Positions 7,468-17,209 are shown, counted from the first letter of the stretch. The stretch: DNA of 64,000 nucleotides from Spirochaetales bacterium (GCA_024233785.1 JACKPD010000002.1:108510-172509); one strand, 5' to 3'. A program made the numbers and translations. Notes: generated by a model not told the origin, from the sequence alone.

Positions 7468-9298
7468 AATAACAGCATTAGCAATACTGCTTTATTTTAC
7501 TTCTTACAGTTATCTGTTTTCCGATGTAAATAATGATATCGCGAGACTGTATGTTTCTGCAGCAGACAGTTTTTATAAAGAAAATAAATTGGAAGACGCA
7601 GAGGTCTTTCTGGACAAATCGCTGCTTTATGATGACAGGCTCTCTGATGCCTGGTATATCAAGGCGCTGATTAATTCAGATATCAGGACAGATGTTCTTG
7701 CTTCCATAAACCTTTTAAAAAGAGCTATTACCTACAGGAACTGGTCTATTTACAGGGAGAATAACGCTTTTTATGAGCTTGGAACACTTTACTGCAGAAT
7801 CAAGGATTACGAGAGGGCTATTTCTTCCCTTTATGTTGTCAAGGATGAACTTATTGATAATGCATCTTATCTTGATTCCTATACTCTTTCGCTGATTAAT
7901 CGCGGTTTTTTTAATGAGGCTGAAGATTTACTTGAATATGCCATTGAAAAACATCCTGACAACAGCCTGTTTATTAAAAGACTTGCCGGAATTGATAAAA
8001 ATTTCAGAGAGAAGATTTTATTAAGAATACTTGAGCTCAATGATCTGTACAAATATGGTCCCGATGTAATCCTGGAAATAACAAGGTTGACAGATGATAA
8101 AGGCATAAAGAAAGAACTCATAGAAAAACTTACCGAACTGCAGGAAGAGAGCCCTGAGCTGCTTATTGAAAAACTTTCTCTGTCCGGAGAAATTACCCTC
8201 AATGATATTGAAACTTTTAATGAGTTAAATGGTTTCTCTAATTACAGAAATATTAAAAATATTGATTTATTAATAAAAGATGATAAAATTCGTGAATCGC
8301 TGCTGGAAAAATTGTCCCGATATACGGGAAGTATTGTTGATGATGCCAATCTTGACGGTATCAACGAAAAAATAATGTATTATAATAACGGTTTACCCCA
8401 ATGGTACAGCGAAGATAATAATCAGGACAATATAAACGATATATTCGCGGGGTTTGAAAACAGAAAACCCAGATTTATTAATATTCAGGACCGGATGCTT
8501 GCCTCTTATTATGATTATCCTCTTGTGAAAACAGTAATTATTTTTGGAAGTGATAATAATGAAATTTTTACTTTCAATCAGAGAAAAGCTTCTCTTGATA
8601 TATTGAGTTTCAGCAATCCGCTTTTACCTCCGGCTTTAAAAACTGATCCAGGGGAAGAGTTCAATAAAATTAAAAACAGGGCGGAAAACTACAGGAAAAG
8701 CAGCAGCAGCGGTAACCTGCAGGTCCTTACCGAATATTTTAAAACAGAAAGAATTACCAATTTTGAGACTTATGATGCCGCATCTTCAGTTTTAAGCCGC
8801 GGGACTATAAAAGACGGCAGCAGGGTGTTTAAAATATCAGATATAAACCAGGATAACCGCTTTGAGACAAAAGAATTCTACAGGGACGGTGTTCTTGAGA
8901 GCATCAATTATGACGGCAACAATAACGGGATTTATGAATTTAAAATAGAAAAAGATATAAAATACTGGGACATGAATGAAGACGGTATTTATGATTTCAG
9001 GGAATGGACAGACAAAGAAAACAACATGAGGTATTCTGAATTTTCCACAAAGCTTGACGGAAATTTCAATTTTACCGCCAGATACTCCGGCAGCAGGCTT
9101 ATTGATGTAAAAAAAGAGGGTACCTGGACAGGCGTATCTTATGACTCTGAAAATAATCTGTTCTGGATCGGCGAAAAATGCAGCGGATTGCCCGCGGAAA
9201 TTAACATTGAAACTGAAGGGACTATAAATTGCGGAGACAGAATGGTTTACATTGTAAAGATTGGTCAGGACTATTTTGCGGAAGTTGTTACGAGGTGA
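7430..9298 (+). CDS. Secreted TPR protein with EF-hand-like acidic loops
   Basis: A 622-residue exported protein of unknown function. ATG 7430 (GGAAGG just upstream, inside ftsH) gives a signal peptide with a basic N-terminus and a hydrophobic stretch ending near residue 30. Residues 35-190 look like tetratricopeptide helices (YVSAADSFYKENKLEDAEVFL, AFYELGTLYCRIKDYERAI). The C-terminal half has at least five D-x-[ND]-x-[DN]-G-type loops (DANLDGINE, DNNQDNIND, DINQDNRFE, DGNNNGIYE, DMNEDGIYD), each followed by an aromatic strand. These look like calcium-binding or beta-repeat units. It is followed immediately by an HtrA-like lipoprotein, so a joint envelope role is possible. Confidence 0.7.
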   Translation: MKTLNPKVTKRSRITALAILLYFTSYSYLFSDVNNDIARLYVSAADSFYKENKLEDAEVFLDKSLLYDDRLSDAWYIKALINSDIRTDVLASINLLKRAITYRNWSIYRENNAFYELGTLYCRIKDYERAISSLYVVKDELIDNASYLDSYTLSLINRGFFNEAEDLLEYAIEKHPDNSLFIKRLAGIDKNFREKILLRILELNDLYKYGPDVILEITRLTDDKGIKKELIEKLTELQEESPELLIEKLSLSGEITLNDIETFNELNGFSNYRNIKNIDLLIKDDKIRESLLEKLSRYTGSIVDDANLDGINEKIMYYNNGLPQWYSEDNNQDNINDIFAGFENRKPRFINIQDRMLASYYDYPLVKTVIIFGSDNNEIFTFNQRKASLDILSFSNPLLPPALKTDPGEEFNKIKNRAENYRKSSSSGNLQVLTEYFKTERITNFETYDAASSVLSRGTIKDGSRVFKISDINQDNRFETKEFYRDGVLESINYDGNNNGIYEFKIEKDIKYWDMNEDGIYDFREWTDKENNMRYSEFSTKLDGNFNFTARYSGSRLIDVKKEGTWTGVSYDSENNLFWIGEKCSGLPAEINIETEGTINCGDRMVYIVKIGQDYFAEVVTR

Positions 9299-9302
9299 TT
9301 TG

Positions 9303-11099
9303 TTGAATAAAAATATATTTTACATAATATTGAGTCTGATTATACTGCTGACCGGATTTACTGCATGCAAATCATCTCCGAAAGGGCGAAGTGAAATTCC
9401 CGAATATGCCGGAAAGCTTAATGCAAACCGCATCGATAAATATCTTGAGGACGAAAGACCGTTTGCCGCATATCAAATGCTTCTTAATGAGGAAAAAACA
9501 AACCCCGAAGATCTGGAATATAATCCTGCCGATGAAAAAAATAAAATATTTGATTACATAAAAAATCAATACCGGAAGGCGGAAGCTGACCATGATTATT
9601 ATGTCTCTTCATCAATAATATCATCTCTTGAAAAACTTGGAAAATCAGAAATACTTGATGGAAAAAATTCAGATAAACTGCTTCTTGATTTTATTGAGAG
9701 CGAATATGAAAAAAAGAACTATTTTACATCTTTAAAATATTTTACTTCCTATATACTGAATAACAAGGCCGATGATAACCTGCTTGTAAAATACGCGGAC
9801 CTTGCTGTTGCAGCCAACAATAATTACTATCTGAAAATAATTCTAAATGAATTCCGGAACAGAAAGATAAAAATTGAGCAGAAATATATAGATGCAGTTC
9901 AGAAAAGCGACCCTCCTTCCGAGATGATCAAGGGAACTGTCACAATATGGGTAAACAAAGGGATAAAAGTTGAATCAGGTGTCGGCCGGCCTGACAGGGT
10001 TATAGGAAGCGGCTTTTTTATCGATCCCAGAGGGTATTTAATAACAAATTATCACGTTATTGAGAGCGAAGTAAATCCTGAATATGAGGGATACTCAAGG
10101 CTTTATATCAGGCTTTCAGATTCTGTCGGAACCAGAGTACCGGCGAAAGTAATCGGCTGGGATCCTATATTTGATATTGCGCTTCTTAAAACGGAAATTG
10201 ACCCGGAATATATTTACAGTTTCAGTGAAAGTATGAATTTCCAGATAGGCGATAAAATATTTGCCATAGGCTCGCCGGGCGGCCTTGAAAATACATTGAC
10301 CTCAGGAATTATTTCTTCAAGAAGCAGGAAATTTATACAGATTGGGGATGCCATACAGGTTGATGTTCCCATAAACCCGGGCAACAGCGGCGGGCCTCTT
10401 CTAAATGAAAACGGTGAACTTATAGGTGTTGTATTTGCCGGAATAGAGCAGTTCGAGGGGATCAATTTTGCGATACCCTCTCACTGGATAGCAGATATTG
10501 TGCCGGAACTATACAGGGGCGGTGAAATATCCCATTCCTGGATCGGGTCAGTTATTCACGAGAAAAACGGAATACTGGAAAATATATACAGTGTGCCTGG
10601 AGAACCTGCTGATGTTGCGGGGATAAAAAAAGGCGATATTATAAAATCCATAAACGGTTATAATATTGCAAGCATACTTGAAGCCCAGAAAATTTTCATG
10701 TCTATCAGGAAAGATACAGTTGTTGAAATCGGCTATGTCAGAGACGGCAATAATTTAAAAGCTTTACTGCCCCTTGGAGGCAGAACAGACAAATCGTTTG
10801 ACAGGGCAATAAAACGGGATTCCATGAAAAACCTTATCCTGCCGCTTTACGGCATGGAGGTGGAACTGACAGGAAGTTATCTTTTCAAGGAAAGCTATAA
10901 TATTAAAAAGATATATGAAGGTTCAATAGCAGATGAAACAGGACTGTCTGTAAATGACCCTCTTGTTATCAAAGGGTGGAAGTATGATCTTAAAAAAAGA
11001 TATGCCATACTCAGAATAGATGTGAAAAAGCGGAAAGCGGGATTTATGGAAAGCAATATCCAGCTGATTACTTCAATCGATTCAAATAATCTGTTATAA
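9303..11099 (+). CDS. HtrA-like (S1C) serine protease lipoprotein with PDZ domain
   Basis: A 598-residue lipoprotein. TTG 9303 has GAGGTGA at 9292-9298, and the signal peptide ends in a lipobox-like FTAC near residue 21. A helical region (to about residue 210) precedes a trypsin-like domain with the complete triad: His251 in NYHVI, Asp291 in FDIALL and Ser362 in PGNSGGPLL. A PDZ-like domain follows, with GEPADVAGIKKGDIIKSING. Roles in periplasmic protein quality control are inferred from the HtrA/DegP family. The long N-terminal extension is not typical of DegP and may bind a partner such as the TPR protein encoded just upstream. The final 90 residues resemble a second, weak PDZ-like module (EGSIADETGLSVNDPLVI). 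Confidence 0.85.
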   Translation: MNKNIFYIILSLIILLTGFTACKSSPKGRSEIPEYAGKLNANRIDKYLEDERPFAAYQMLLNEEKTNPEDLEYNPADEKNKIFDYIKNQYRKAEADHDYYVSSSIISSLEKLGKSEILDGKNSDKLLLDFIESEYEKKNYFTSLKYFTSYILNNKADDNLLVKYADLAVAANNNYYLKIILNEFRNRKIKIEQKYIDAVQKSDPPSEMIKGTVTIWVNKGIKVESGVGRPDRVIGSGFFIDPRGYLITNYHVIESEVNPEYEGYSRLYIRLSDSVGTRVPAKVIGWDPIFDIALLKTEIDPEYIYSFSESMNFQIGDKIFAIGSPGGLENTLTSGIISSRSRKFIQIGDAIQVDVPINPGNSGGPLLNENGELIGVVFAGIEQFEGINFAIPSHWIADIVPELYRGGEISHSWIGSVIHEKNGILENIYSVPGEPADVAGIKKGDIIKSINGYNIASILEAQKIFMSIRKDTVVEIGYVRDGNNLKALLPLGGRTDKSFDRAIKRDSMKNLILPLYGMEVELTGSYLFKESYNIKKIYEGSIADETGLSVNDPLVIKGWKYDLKKRYAILRIDVKKRKAGFMESNIQLITSIDSNNLL

Positions 11100-11152
11100 T
11101 AATAAAATAAGTTACAGAATTAAGCCCTCAAATGGAGAACACCTTTTAAAAA

Positions 11153-12949
11153 ATGGAAAATATCAGAAATTTTTGCATAATAGCTCATATTGATCATGGT
11201 AAGTCAACGCTGGCAGACAGATTTATTGAAAAAGCCGCGATTATTGAATCGCGAAATTTCAAGAATCAGATACTTGATTCAATGGATATCGAAAGAGAGC
11301 GGGGAATTACAATAAAATCACAAGCGGTAACCATGCCGTACAAAGGCAGGGATAATGCCGATTATGTGCTTAACCTTGTCGATACTCCCGGGCATGTGGA
11401 TTTTACCTATGAAGTCTCAAGAGCAATATCCTCCTGCGAAGGGGCTCTACTCCTGATTGATGCATCGCAAGGTGTTGAAGCACAGACACTTGCCAACCTT
11501 TATATGGCAATGGAGCACAATCTGGAAGTGATCCCTGTTATTAACAAGATAGATCTTCCAAGCGCTGATATTGAGGCTGTCAAACACCAGATAAATCACG
11601 ATCTTGGTCTTGATCCGGACCTTGCTGTCCTTGTCTCCGGTAAAACTGGATTCGGCCTTGATGATCTTCTTGAGGCAATAATTCATCTTATACCTGCGCC
11701 GTCCGGGAAAAATGATGAACCCCTAAAAGCACTGATCTTTGATTCGCATTACGATCCATACAGGGGCGTTATTGTTCATATAAGGGTTTTTAACGGTATT
11801 TTAAATGAAGGATGCTCAGTCAGATTTATGAATGCCGGTGCCGTCTACAAGGTTGAAGAGGTTGGTAAATTCAGGATTAAACTTGAAAGGTCAACAGTTC
11901 TTGAAGCAGGTGAAGTCGGCTACATAATCGCCGGAATAAAAAATATTTCAGATATAAGGGTAGGGGATACTGTTACGGATATTGCCCGCCCCGCGGTAAA
12001 AGCCCTGCCGGGTTTTAAGGAAGTAAAGCCGGTGGTTTTTTCATCAATTTATCCGGTTGATGCAAACGATTATAATGAACTTGCATCAGCAATGGAAAAA
12101 TTAAAACTCAATGACGCGTCACTCATTTATGAAAAAGACTCATCCGCAGCCCTGGGATTCGGGTTCAGATGCGGTTTCCTGGGGCTTCTGCACCTTGAAG
12201 TAGTCCAGGAAAGAATTGAAAGGGAATTCGGCCTTTCAATAGTTCTCACATCCCCTTCTGTCAGGTACAAAATCGGCCTTAAGGACGGGAAAGAACTATC
12301 TATTGATAACCCGCTTGAATTCCCTGATCCGATGAAAATTGATTACGCGGAAGAACCATATATAAATGCGGCAATTATAACCCCTTCCGAATACCTCGGC
12401 TCAATAATGACTTTGTGCATGAGCAAGAGAGGGGTACAGGAATCAATGAATTATCTTGACCAGAAGCGTATAGAGGTTGTCTATGATATGCCTCTCGCCG
12501 AGGTCCTTTTTGATTTCTATGACAAACTTAAATCAGTGAGCCGCGGATATGCTTCCTTTGACTATTCTGTAAAAGGCTATAAAAAGACCGATCTTGTAAA
12601 GCTTGATATACTTGTAAACGGGGTATCTGTTGATGCTTTATCCATGCTTGTTTTTAAGGAATCAGCCCGAGCAAAAGCGAATAACGTCTGCAGGAGGCTC
12701 CGGGAGGAGATCCCGAAACATCAGTTTAAAATACCTATACAGGGCGCTGTAGGCAACCAGATAATCGCAAGGGAGACAATCAGTGCCTTAAGGAAGGACG
12801 TTACCGCAAAATGCTACGGCGGGGATATTTCGAGAAAGCGCAAGCTGCTTGAAAAACAGAAGGAAGGCAAGAAGAGGATGAAGATGGTTGGAAATGTTGA
12901 ACTGCCGCAGAGCGCTTTTCTCTCTGTTCTCAGGACTGATGATGAATAA
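11153..12949 (+). CDS. lepA: Translation elongation factor 4 (LepA)
   Basis: A 598-residue LepA/EF4 GTPase of normal length. G1 is AHIDHGKSTLADR near residue 10; the G2/switch ERERGITIK, G3 DTPGHVDF and G4 NKIDLP follow. The domain typical of LepA carries FRCGFLGLLHLE, and the C-terminal domain ends with GGDISRKRKLLEKQKEGKKRMK, the family signature tail. EF4 acts on the ribosome during elongation or initiation under stress. The ribosome site is poor (GGAGA about 16 bases upstream). The stop codon overlaps the end of the convergent DUF115 gene by 20 bases. Confidence 0.97.
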   Translation: MENIRNFCIIAHIDHGKSTLADRFIEKAAIIESRNFKNQILDSMDIERERGITIKSQAVTMPYKGRDNADYVLNLVDTPGHVDFTYEVSRAISSCEGALLLIDASQGVEAQTLANLYMAMEHNLEVIPVINKIDLPSADIEAVKHQINHDLGLDPDLAVLVSGKTGFGLDDLLEAIIHLIPAPSGKNDEPLKALIFDSHYDPYRGVIVHIRVFNGILNEGCSVRFMNAGAVYKVEEVGKFRIKLERSTVLEAGEVGYIIAGIKNISDIRVGDTVTDIARPAVKALPGFKEVKPVVFSSIYPVDANDYNELASAMEKLKLNDASLIYEKDSSAALGFGFRCGFLGLLHLEVVQERIEREFGLSIVLTSPSVRYKIGLKDGKELSIDNPLEFPDPMKIDYAEEPYINAAIITPSEYLGSIMTLCMSKRGVQESMNYLDQKRIEVVYDMPLAEVLFDFYDKLKSVSRGYASFDYSVKGYKKTDLVKLDILVNGVSVDALSMLVFKESARAKANNVCRRLREEIPKHQFKIPIQGAVGNQIIARETISALRKDVTAKCYGGDISRKRKLLEKQKEGKKRMKMVGNVELPQSAFLSVLRTDDE

Positions 12950-14585
12950 CTTCAAGTGTATTGCTGATTATCTTTCTGAATCTGTAGCAGGAAAGCAGAA
13001 TATACTTGACAGTAACGTCTGTATAATCTTTTGAATAATTAATACCGGGTAATTTCGGCAGAAGATAATCTGAATCCTTAGTCAGCTTTTTTATAAGATA
13101 CAGGTTGTCATTTTTAATTTGCCCGTTGAGAGCATCAACGCCGGCTTTGATTACTGCATCTGTCTTTACAAGTTCAGACTCGAGCAAAGTTTTTATTTCT
13201 GCCCGCTTTACCGGAAGGCCCTCTTCCCCGCTTAAAATATTTTCCGGGTTTCCACACTTATCCGTATCTGCGGGAATCAGTTTTTTAAATTCCTCTTCAT
13301 CAGCAATATTGTTTGCATTTCCCGTAATTCCGCACGAGAAAAGAGAATAAACTGACTTTCCCCCCGCAATTAAATCCGACATGGTCTCTGAATAAGATTT
13401 CAATACCGAAGTTGTGTAGACATCCTCGCCTTTTATGTTTTTTACAGGGATCAGATCACGTGAAAAAGAGAGCGCATAATTTTTATCCCCTGATAATCTG
13501 CCCATATTTATGAGACAGTCAATTATTGAGGGGGAATCCTTTGAATGTGTTTTTCCGGGAGTAAAGCTGAAATCAAGGCCGCTGTAGAAAACCGGTTTGT
13601 CTGTAATCTGCAGAGCTATATAAAGCGCTGTAATCCCTACTGAACCAAGGGGTGGAATAAAGGAGGGTATAAGATTCAGGTTTCTGCATTTTTCAAGAAA
13701 TTCAGAATTAGTAAAATGAGATGTAAAATAATACTTTTTACCCTTAAATATTCGGGAAGTCAGCGGGTACGATGTGATATCCGCAATAAGAGGTATTTTA
13801 CTGTACCTGAAGCCGATAAAATCAAAAATGTTATAGAGCTGGGATTCTACTGCAACAATAAAGTCCGGAGTTATTCCGTAACCGGCCAGTGTTTTTATTG
13901 CAGTATCAAGTGCGAGTATTTTGAAAAATCTGCGGTATTTTTTGATTAAAGGAAGTGATGACTCAAGTGATTCACCCGCGCCGGCAATAAAAACGGGAGA
14001 ATCAACAACCAGATTTCTGATATCATTTTTTTCACAGAACTCAGGCATATTAAGAAAAATATTCGTAAAATACCTGTGACCCAGGGAATAAAGGGTAAGA
14101 GAGTTTTTTAAAAAATTCTTGAGGCTTTTTTTGATATTTTCATAGCATTTCTGATAAAAATCCCTGTTAAGGTAATATCCCCTGTTTAAGGGGAGGAAAA
14201 GGACGTTTTTAATCATACCGTGCTTCATGTTATCGATGTAATTCAGAAAAAAATCAGGATCTTCAATTTTGAGATATTCAAAATCGCAGGAATAGCGGGA
14301 TTCAGCATTATCTTTAAGATTATAAAGACTTATATCAGATTCTATGCACAGTAACCTGCAGCTTTCGGGAAGGCAGGCGTATAATTCTTCAATTCCGTAA
14401 AAAAGGAGGGGAGAGGGTATAATTATAAGCGTATCCGGCTTAATTTCCTGCTGCCGGATTTTTTGAGCTATTTTGCCCTGCGGATTTGCTTTATCATATA
14501 AAAGTGTGTTGCGGTAAAAAACTGTATAACTATCCTCCTTAACTGCTTTTATCAGGTAAGGAGGAAGAGCCATATCATTCTGCAC
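12930..14585 (-). CDS. DUF115 / MptE-like protein ('motility associated factor' family)
   Basis: A 551-residue protein with a DUF115-type core near residues 195-370: SPVFIAGAGESLESSLPLIK, LALDTAIKTLAGYGITPDF and VESQLYNIFDF, then GSVGITALYIA and FYSGLDFSFTPGKTHSK. The fold is related to 6-hydroxymethylpterin pyrophosphokinase MptE; family members annotated Maf glycosylate flagellins in other bacteria. No flagellar gene is nearby, so the glycosyltransferase role is only inferred. GTG 14585 overlaps the stop of the upstream PPIase-like gene (TAGTG), implying coupling; ATG 14573 is an alternative start. No signal peptide is seen, so it is probably cytoplasmic. Confidence 0.75.
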   Translation of the reverse strand: MQNDMALPPYLIKAVKEDSYTVFYRNTLLYDKANPQGKIAQKIRQQEIKPDTLIIIPSPLLFYGIEELYACLPESCRLLCIESDISLYNLKDNAESRYSCDFEYLKIEDPDFFLNYIDNMKHGMIKNVLFLPLNRGYYLNRDFYQKCYENIKKSLKNFLKNSLTLYSLGHRYFTNIFLNMPEFCEKNDIRNLVVDSPVFIAGAGESLESSLPLIKKYRRFFKILALDTAIKTLAGYGITPDFIVAVESQLYNIFDFIGFRYSKIPLIADITSYPLTSRIFKGKKYYFTSHFTNSEFLEKCRNLNLIPSFIPPLGSVGITALYIALQITDKPVFYSGLDFSFTPGKTHSKDSPSIIDCLINMGRLSGDKNYALSFSRDLIPVKNIKGEDVYTTSVLKSYSETMSDLIAGGKSVYSLFSCGITGNANNIADEEEFKKLIPADTDKCGNPENILSGEEGLPVKRAEIKTLLESELVKTDAVIKAGVDALNGQIKNDNLYLIKKLTKDSDYLLPKLPGINYSKDYTDVTVKYILLSCYRFRKIISNTLEVIHHQS

Positions 14586-16078
14586 TAATTGGCCAGAAAA
14601 TATTTTGAAAATACAGTGTTAAAATTATCTGTCAGTTTATCGGATTTGAGAAAATATGATGTCAAAGACTGATCGTTCAGCTGCTGGAGGATATACGGGT
14701 AGTATGCTTCTACAATCTGTGCAAACTCCTCATTCACTGAAGTCTTGTTTAATGATAAAAGGACAAGAGAATTTCCAAGTATAACCGGTTCTGAAATATC
14801 ACCTTCTTTCAGCGAAAATGCTTCTGTAAAAAAATCTTCATTATAGTTTAATGAATTAAGATCAGCAGGGGCATTTTCAATTTCAATCTTTTTAAACAGC
14901 AGTTTATTACCGTAATTTACAGGAAATGATGAAGTTTCGAATATCCTGAAGTTGTTAATGGAAGCTGCCTGCTTGAGATTCCCTTCAGTTTTAATTTTAT
15001 CTGCAATTTTAATAAAATAATCTTCGATTTTACCTGTTTCATAGTTTTTCATGTAATTCCTGATAGTCGTGACAGATGTGCTGTCATTGAGGTCTAGCAT
15101 AACAGGCGCTGTATTGCATTTATAAATTACCCACCCGGAAATAGTCTCAAGTACAGGTGAAATCTCACCGCGGCTGAGGGCAAATACCTTTTCAATGTCT
15201 GAGCTGTTCTTCAGCTCCATTTTAAGGCTGTAATTAAAGGTTTTACCCATATCCCCGCCGTTGTCTGCATAGCTGTCCTTTGACTGGTTTTTTGCCGTAT
15301 CGCTGAATGAATCGGGATTTGCTGCCACTATTGAATGAACTTTTTTAGCGTCTTTCTCACTGGAGAGGATTGTAATTTTACTCAACTCCATGGATTTGAA
15401 AATATCCAGATTTTCTTTTGCAAAATCAAGCATCGCGCTTTCCGGGTAATTGTCAAATGATGTATATGCTATATCAACACTTCTTTCATTTCTGCCCATT
15501 TGGGAAACAAAATCATATTCATTTTTGCTTACTTTTATCCCCTGAAAAAAATCTTTAAGGTATACTTCCTTTATCAGGCTCTCTTTAATTGTTACCCTGT
15601 TTTTATTTTTTTCAGCTCTAGAAGTGCTGTTGTATTTCTCTATGCTGAATTCACCGTTTACTGTATAGGGGCCGTATGTCGCAAGTGTGGTATCAATCTT
15701 GTTTTCAGAGACATTTACCGAATTTTTACCTGTAATCCAGAGAATCGCTGTATGGATTACTGTTCTTTCAAATGCGCCCCTCCAGACCTGATAAGCCTGA
15801 TACTGGATATCGGCACCGCTGTTTTTATCCAGGTTCTGGGCAAGCAGATCCCTCTGCTCAGAAAGATAATTTCCCGGATAAAAATCTATGTTTTTATCTC
15901 CGTATTTACCAAAAACTATTTTTGCTCCATTGCCGGACATTTTAGATGCTACCGGGGCTCCGACAAATGTAACAATTATGACAATCAGTATTATAAAACT
16001 GAAAACATATAGAACTGGATGCTTGTCAATTTTTTTATCAACGATGGTTTCTGTCTCTTTCTGTTTTTTTGTGCCCAT
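14585..16078 (-). CDS. Membrane-anchored peptidyl-prolyl isomerase-like (PpiD/SurA) protein
   Basis: A 497-residue protein with a charged cytoplasmic start, one membrane helix near residues 24-43 (VLYVFSFIILIVIIVTFVGA), and a large exported part. The pattern resembles PpiD/SurA chaperones: an N-terminal helical chaperone part, then a parvulin-like segment (SSEKDAKKVHSIVAANPDSF, DNGGDMGKTF, FALSRGEISPVLETISGWVIYK). The parvulin strands are recognisable, but catalytic activity is unproven. It probably assists folding of secreted or outer-membrane proteins. AGGA lies 6 bases before ATG 16078. The stop overlaps the start of the DUF115 gene, so the pair form an operon on the minus strand. Confidence 0.75.
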   Translation of the reverse strand: MGTKKQKETETIVDKKIDKHPVLYVFSFIILIVIIVTFVGAPVASKMSGNGAKIVFGKYGDKNIDFYPGNYLSEQRDLLAQNLDKNSGADIQYQAYQVWRGAFERTVIHTAILWITGKNSVNVSENKIDTTLATYGPYTVNGEFSIEKYNSTSRAEKNKNRVTIKESLIKEVYLKDFFQGIKVSKNEYDFVSQMGRNERSVDIAYTSFDNYPESAMLDFAKENLDIFKSMELSKITILSSEKDAKKVHSIVAANPDSFSDTAKNQSKDSYADNGGDMGKTFNYSLKMELKNSSDIEKVFALSRGEISPVLETISGWVIYKCNTAPVMLDLNDSTSVTTIRNYMKNYETGKIEDYFIKIADKIKTEGNLKQAASINNFRIFETSSFPVNYGNKLLFKKIEIENAPADLNSLNYNEDFFTEAFSLKEGDISEPVILGNSLVLLSLNKTSVNEEFAQIVEAYYPYILQQLNDQSLTSYFLKSDKLTDNFNTVFSKYFLAN

Positions 16079-16107
16079 TTTTAATCCTGTAAATAAATTT
16101 AAGAAAC

Positions 16108-16135
16108 AATATCACGTCGGAATGAAAAATGTCAA
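16108..16135 (-). promoter_or_regulatory. Predicted promoter for the PpiD-like gene
   Basis: On the minus strand a perfect TTGACA (16135-16130) lies 16 bases before GATATT (16113-16108), about 30 bases ahead of ATG 16078. It is divergent from the tRNA-Asp promoter. Confidence 0.45.
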
Positions 16136-16163
16136 TTATAGTAAAAAAGTAATATGGAACATC

Positions 16164-16192
16164 TTGACACTAAAAAACAATATCGATATATT
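16164..16192 (+). promoter_or_regulatory. Promoter of tRNA-Asp
   Basis: Perfect TTGACA at 16164-16169, a 17-base spacer, and TATATT at 16187-16192. The predicted start near 16199 is only a few bases before the mature tRNA at 16205. Confidence 0.7.
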
Positions 16193-16204
16193 TGGTGAGG
16201 TAAT

Positions 16205-16278
16205 GGGGGCGTGGCGAAGCTGGTTATCGCACCGGCCTGTCAAGCCGGGGATCGCGGGTTCAAGCCCCGTCGCTCCCG
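16205..16278 (+). tRNA. tRNA-Asp (anticodon GTC)
   Basis: A 74-base cloverleaf. Acceptor GGGGGCG (16205-16211) pairs with CGCTCCC (16271-16277), including one G-U pair, with discriminator G16278. The anticodon loop CTGTCAA gives GTC. The T-arm is CGGGTTCAAGCCCCG. No CCA is encoded. It has its own promoter and terminator, so it is a monocistronic unit. Confidence 0.96.
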
Positions 16279-16281
16279 TTC

Positions 16282-16314
16282 ATAAGTCCTTGCTTAGCAA
16301 GGACTTATTTTTTT
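16282..16314 (+). terminator. Rho-independent terminator of tRNA-Asp
   Basis: A perfect 12-base-pair stem, ATAAGTCCTTGC (16282-16293) with GCAAGGACTTAT (16297-16308), has a 3-base TTA loop and is followed by a run of Ts to 16314. It starts four bases after the tRNA. Confidence 0.9.
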
Positions 16315-16519
16315 GTCCTTTTCCTGTAAATTATTTAAAAAATCTTTTCAAAATCAGAAATCATTATTGCTCAGATAATCCGGATGGGCTTATTTAACCG
16401 GGAAACCGAAATTAAAATATTAATCAAAATGGAAAAAAGTGAATCATTTCAGATACTTGTATATATCCTGTAAAAAATATATAAAAAAAACAATATATAA
16501 TAAATACTGGAGCGCACTG

Positions 16520-17041
16520 ATGAATTCAAATCTTAAAAAGAAAAGCATCGCAGGAACTGCCGCCCTTTACCGGGTAAGTATCCAGATGGTTCTTGCCTTC
16601 TTCCTCTACATGGCTTACGTTTACCTGGGGATCAGCATCTGGCTTATTCTGGCATTCGGGGCATTTACGGGGCTTATATTCGGAAAGGTATTCTGCAGGT
16701 GGATTTGTCCCATAGGTGTAATTATGGAGCTTTTTATGGGATTCGGCGGCTCTGACGGCAAATTCAGGCAGATGTATCAGTATCATAAAATCGGCTGTCC
16801 AATTGCATGGATATCAGGCGCCCTTAACAGGTTTTCCCTGTTTAAACTGAAAACAGATGCATCTACCTGTATTTCCTGCGGACTCTGCGATAAATCCTGT
16901 TATATCTCTAAAATTGAACCTGAAAAATACAGCCTGTACAAAAAAGGTAAAGAGCACCCCGGTGACGCCTTTTCCTGCTCGAGGTGCCTCTCCTGTGTTG
17001 CTGCCTGTCCAAATGGAAGCCTTAGCTATAAAGTCAAATAA
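16520..17041 (+). CDS. Membrane-bound 4Fe-4S ferredoxin-like protein (NapH/polyferredoxin type)
   Basis: A 173-residue protein. Two membrane helices (about residues 20-60) lead into FCRWICPIG, the C-x3-CP motif typical of NapH/RdxA-like membrane iron-sulfur proteins. Two 4Fe-4S motifs follow: CISCGLCDKSC and CSRCLSCVAACP. It probably passes electrons at the cytoplasmic face of the membrane; the donor and acceptor cannot be told from context, as its neighbours are tRNA genes. ATG 16520 is preferred because GGAG lies at 16509-16512; the upstream in-frame ATG 16439 would add a low-complexity Lys/Ile/Tyr stretch. It is shorter than NapH (about 280 residues), so it is a reduced member. Confidence 0.75.
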   Translation: MNSNLKKKSIAGTAALYRVSIQMVLAFFLYMAYVYLGISIWLILAFGAFTGLIFGKVFCRWICPIGVIMELFMGFGGSDGKFRQMYQYHKIGCPIAWISGALNRFSLFKLKTDASTCISCGLCDKSCYISKIEPEKYSLYKKGKEHPGDAFSCSRCLSCVAACPNGSLSYKVK

Positions 17042-17049
17042 GATGGCAT

Positions 17050-17084
17050 AAAAAAACCCTGACTCATTATAAAACAAGTCAGGG
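17050..17084 (-). terminator. Rho-independent terminator of tRNA-Phe
   Basis: Read on the minus strand, CCCTGAC (17084-17078) pairs with GTCAGGG (17063-17057) across a 14-base loop, followed by seven Ts (17056-17050). It lies directly after tRNA-Phe. The plus strand has no T-run, so it does not serve the iron-sulfur gene. Confidence 0.8.
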
Positions 17085-17094
17085 CAGTTATAAG

Positions 17095-17167
<73 letters not shown>

Positions 17168-17180
17168 AATTACGTGGTTA

Positions 17181-17209
17181 TATATATATCACTGTGGAAA
17201 AAATGTCAA
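17181..17209 (-). promoter_or_regulatory. Promoter of tRNA-Phe
   Basis: On the minus strand a perfect TTGACA (17209-17204), a 17-base spacer and TATATA (17186-17181). The predicted transcription start is about 7 bases before the mature tRNA. Confidence 0.65.
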
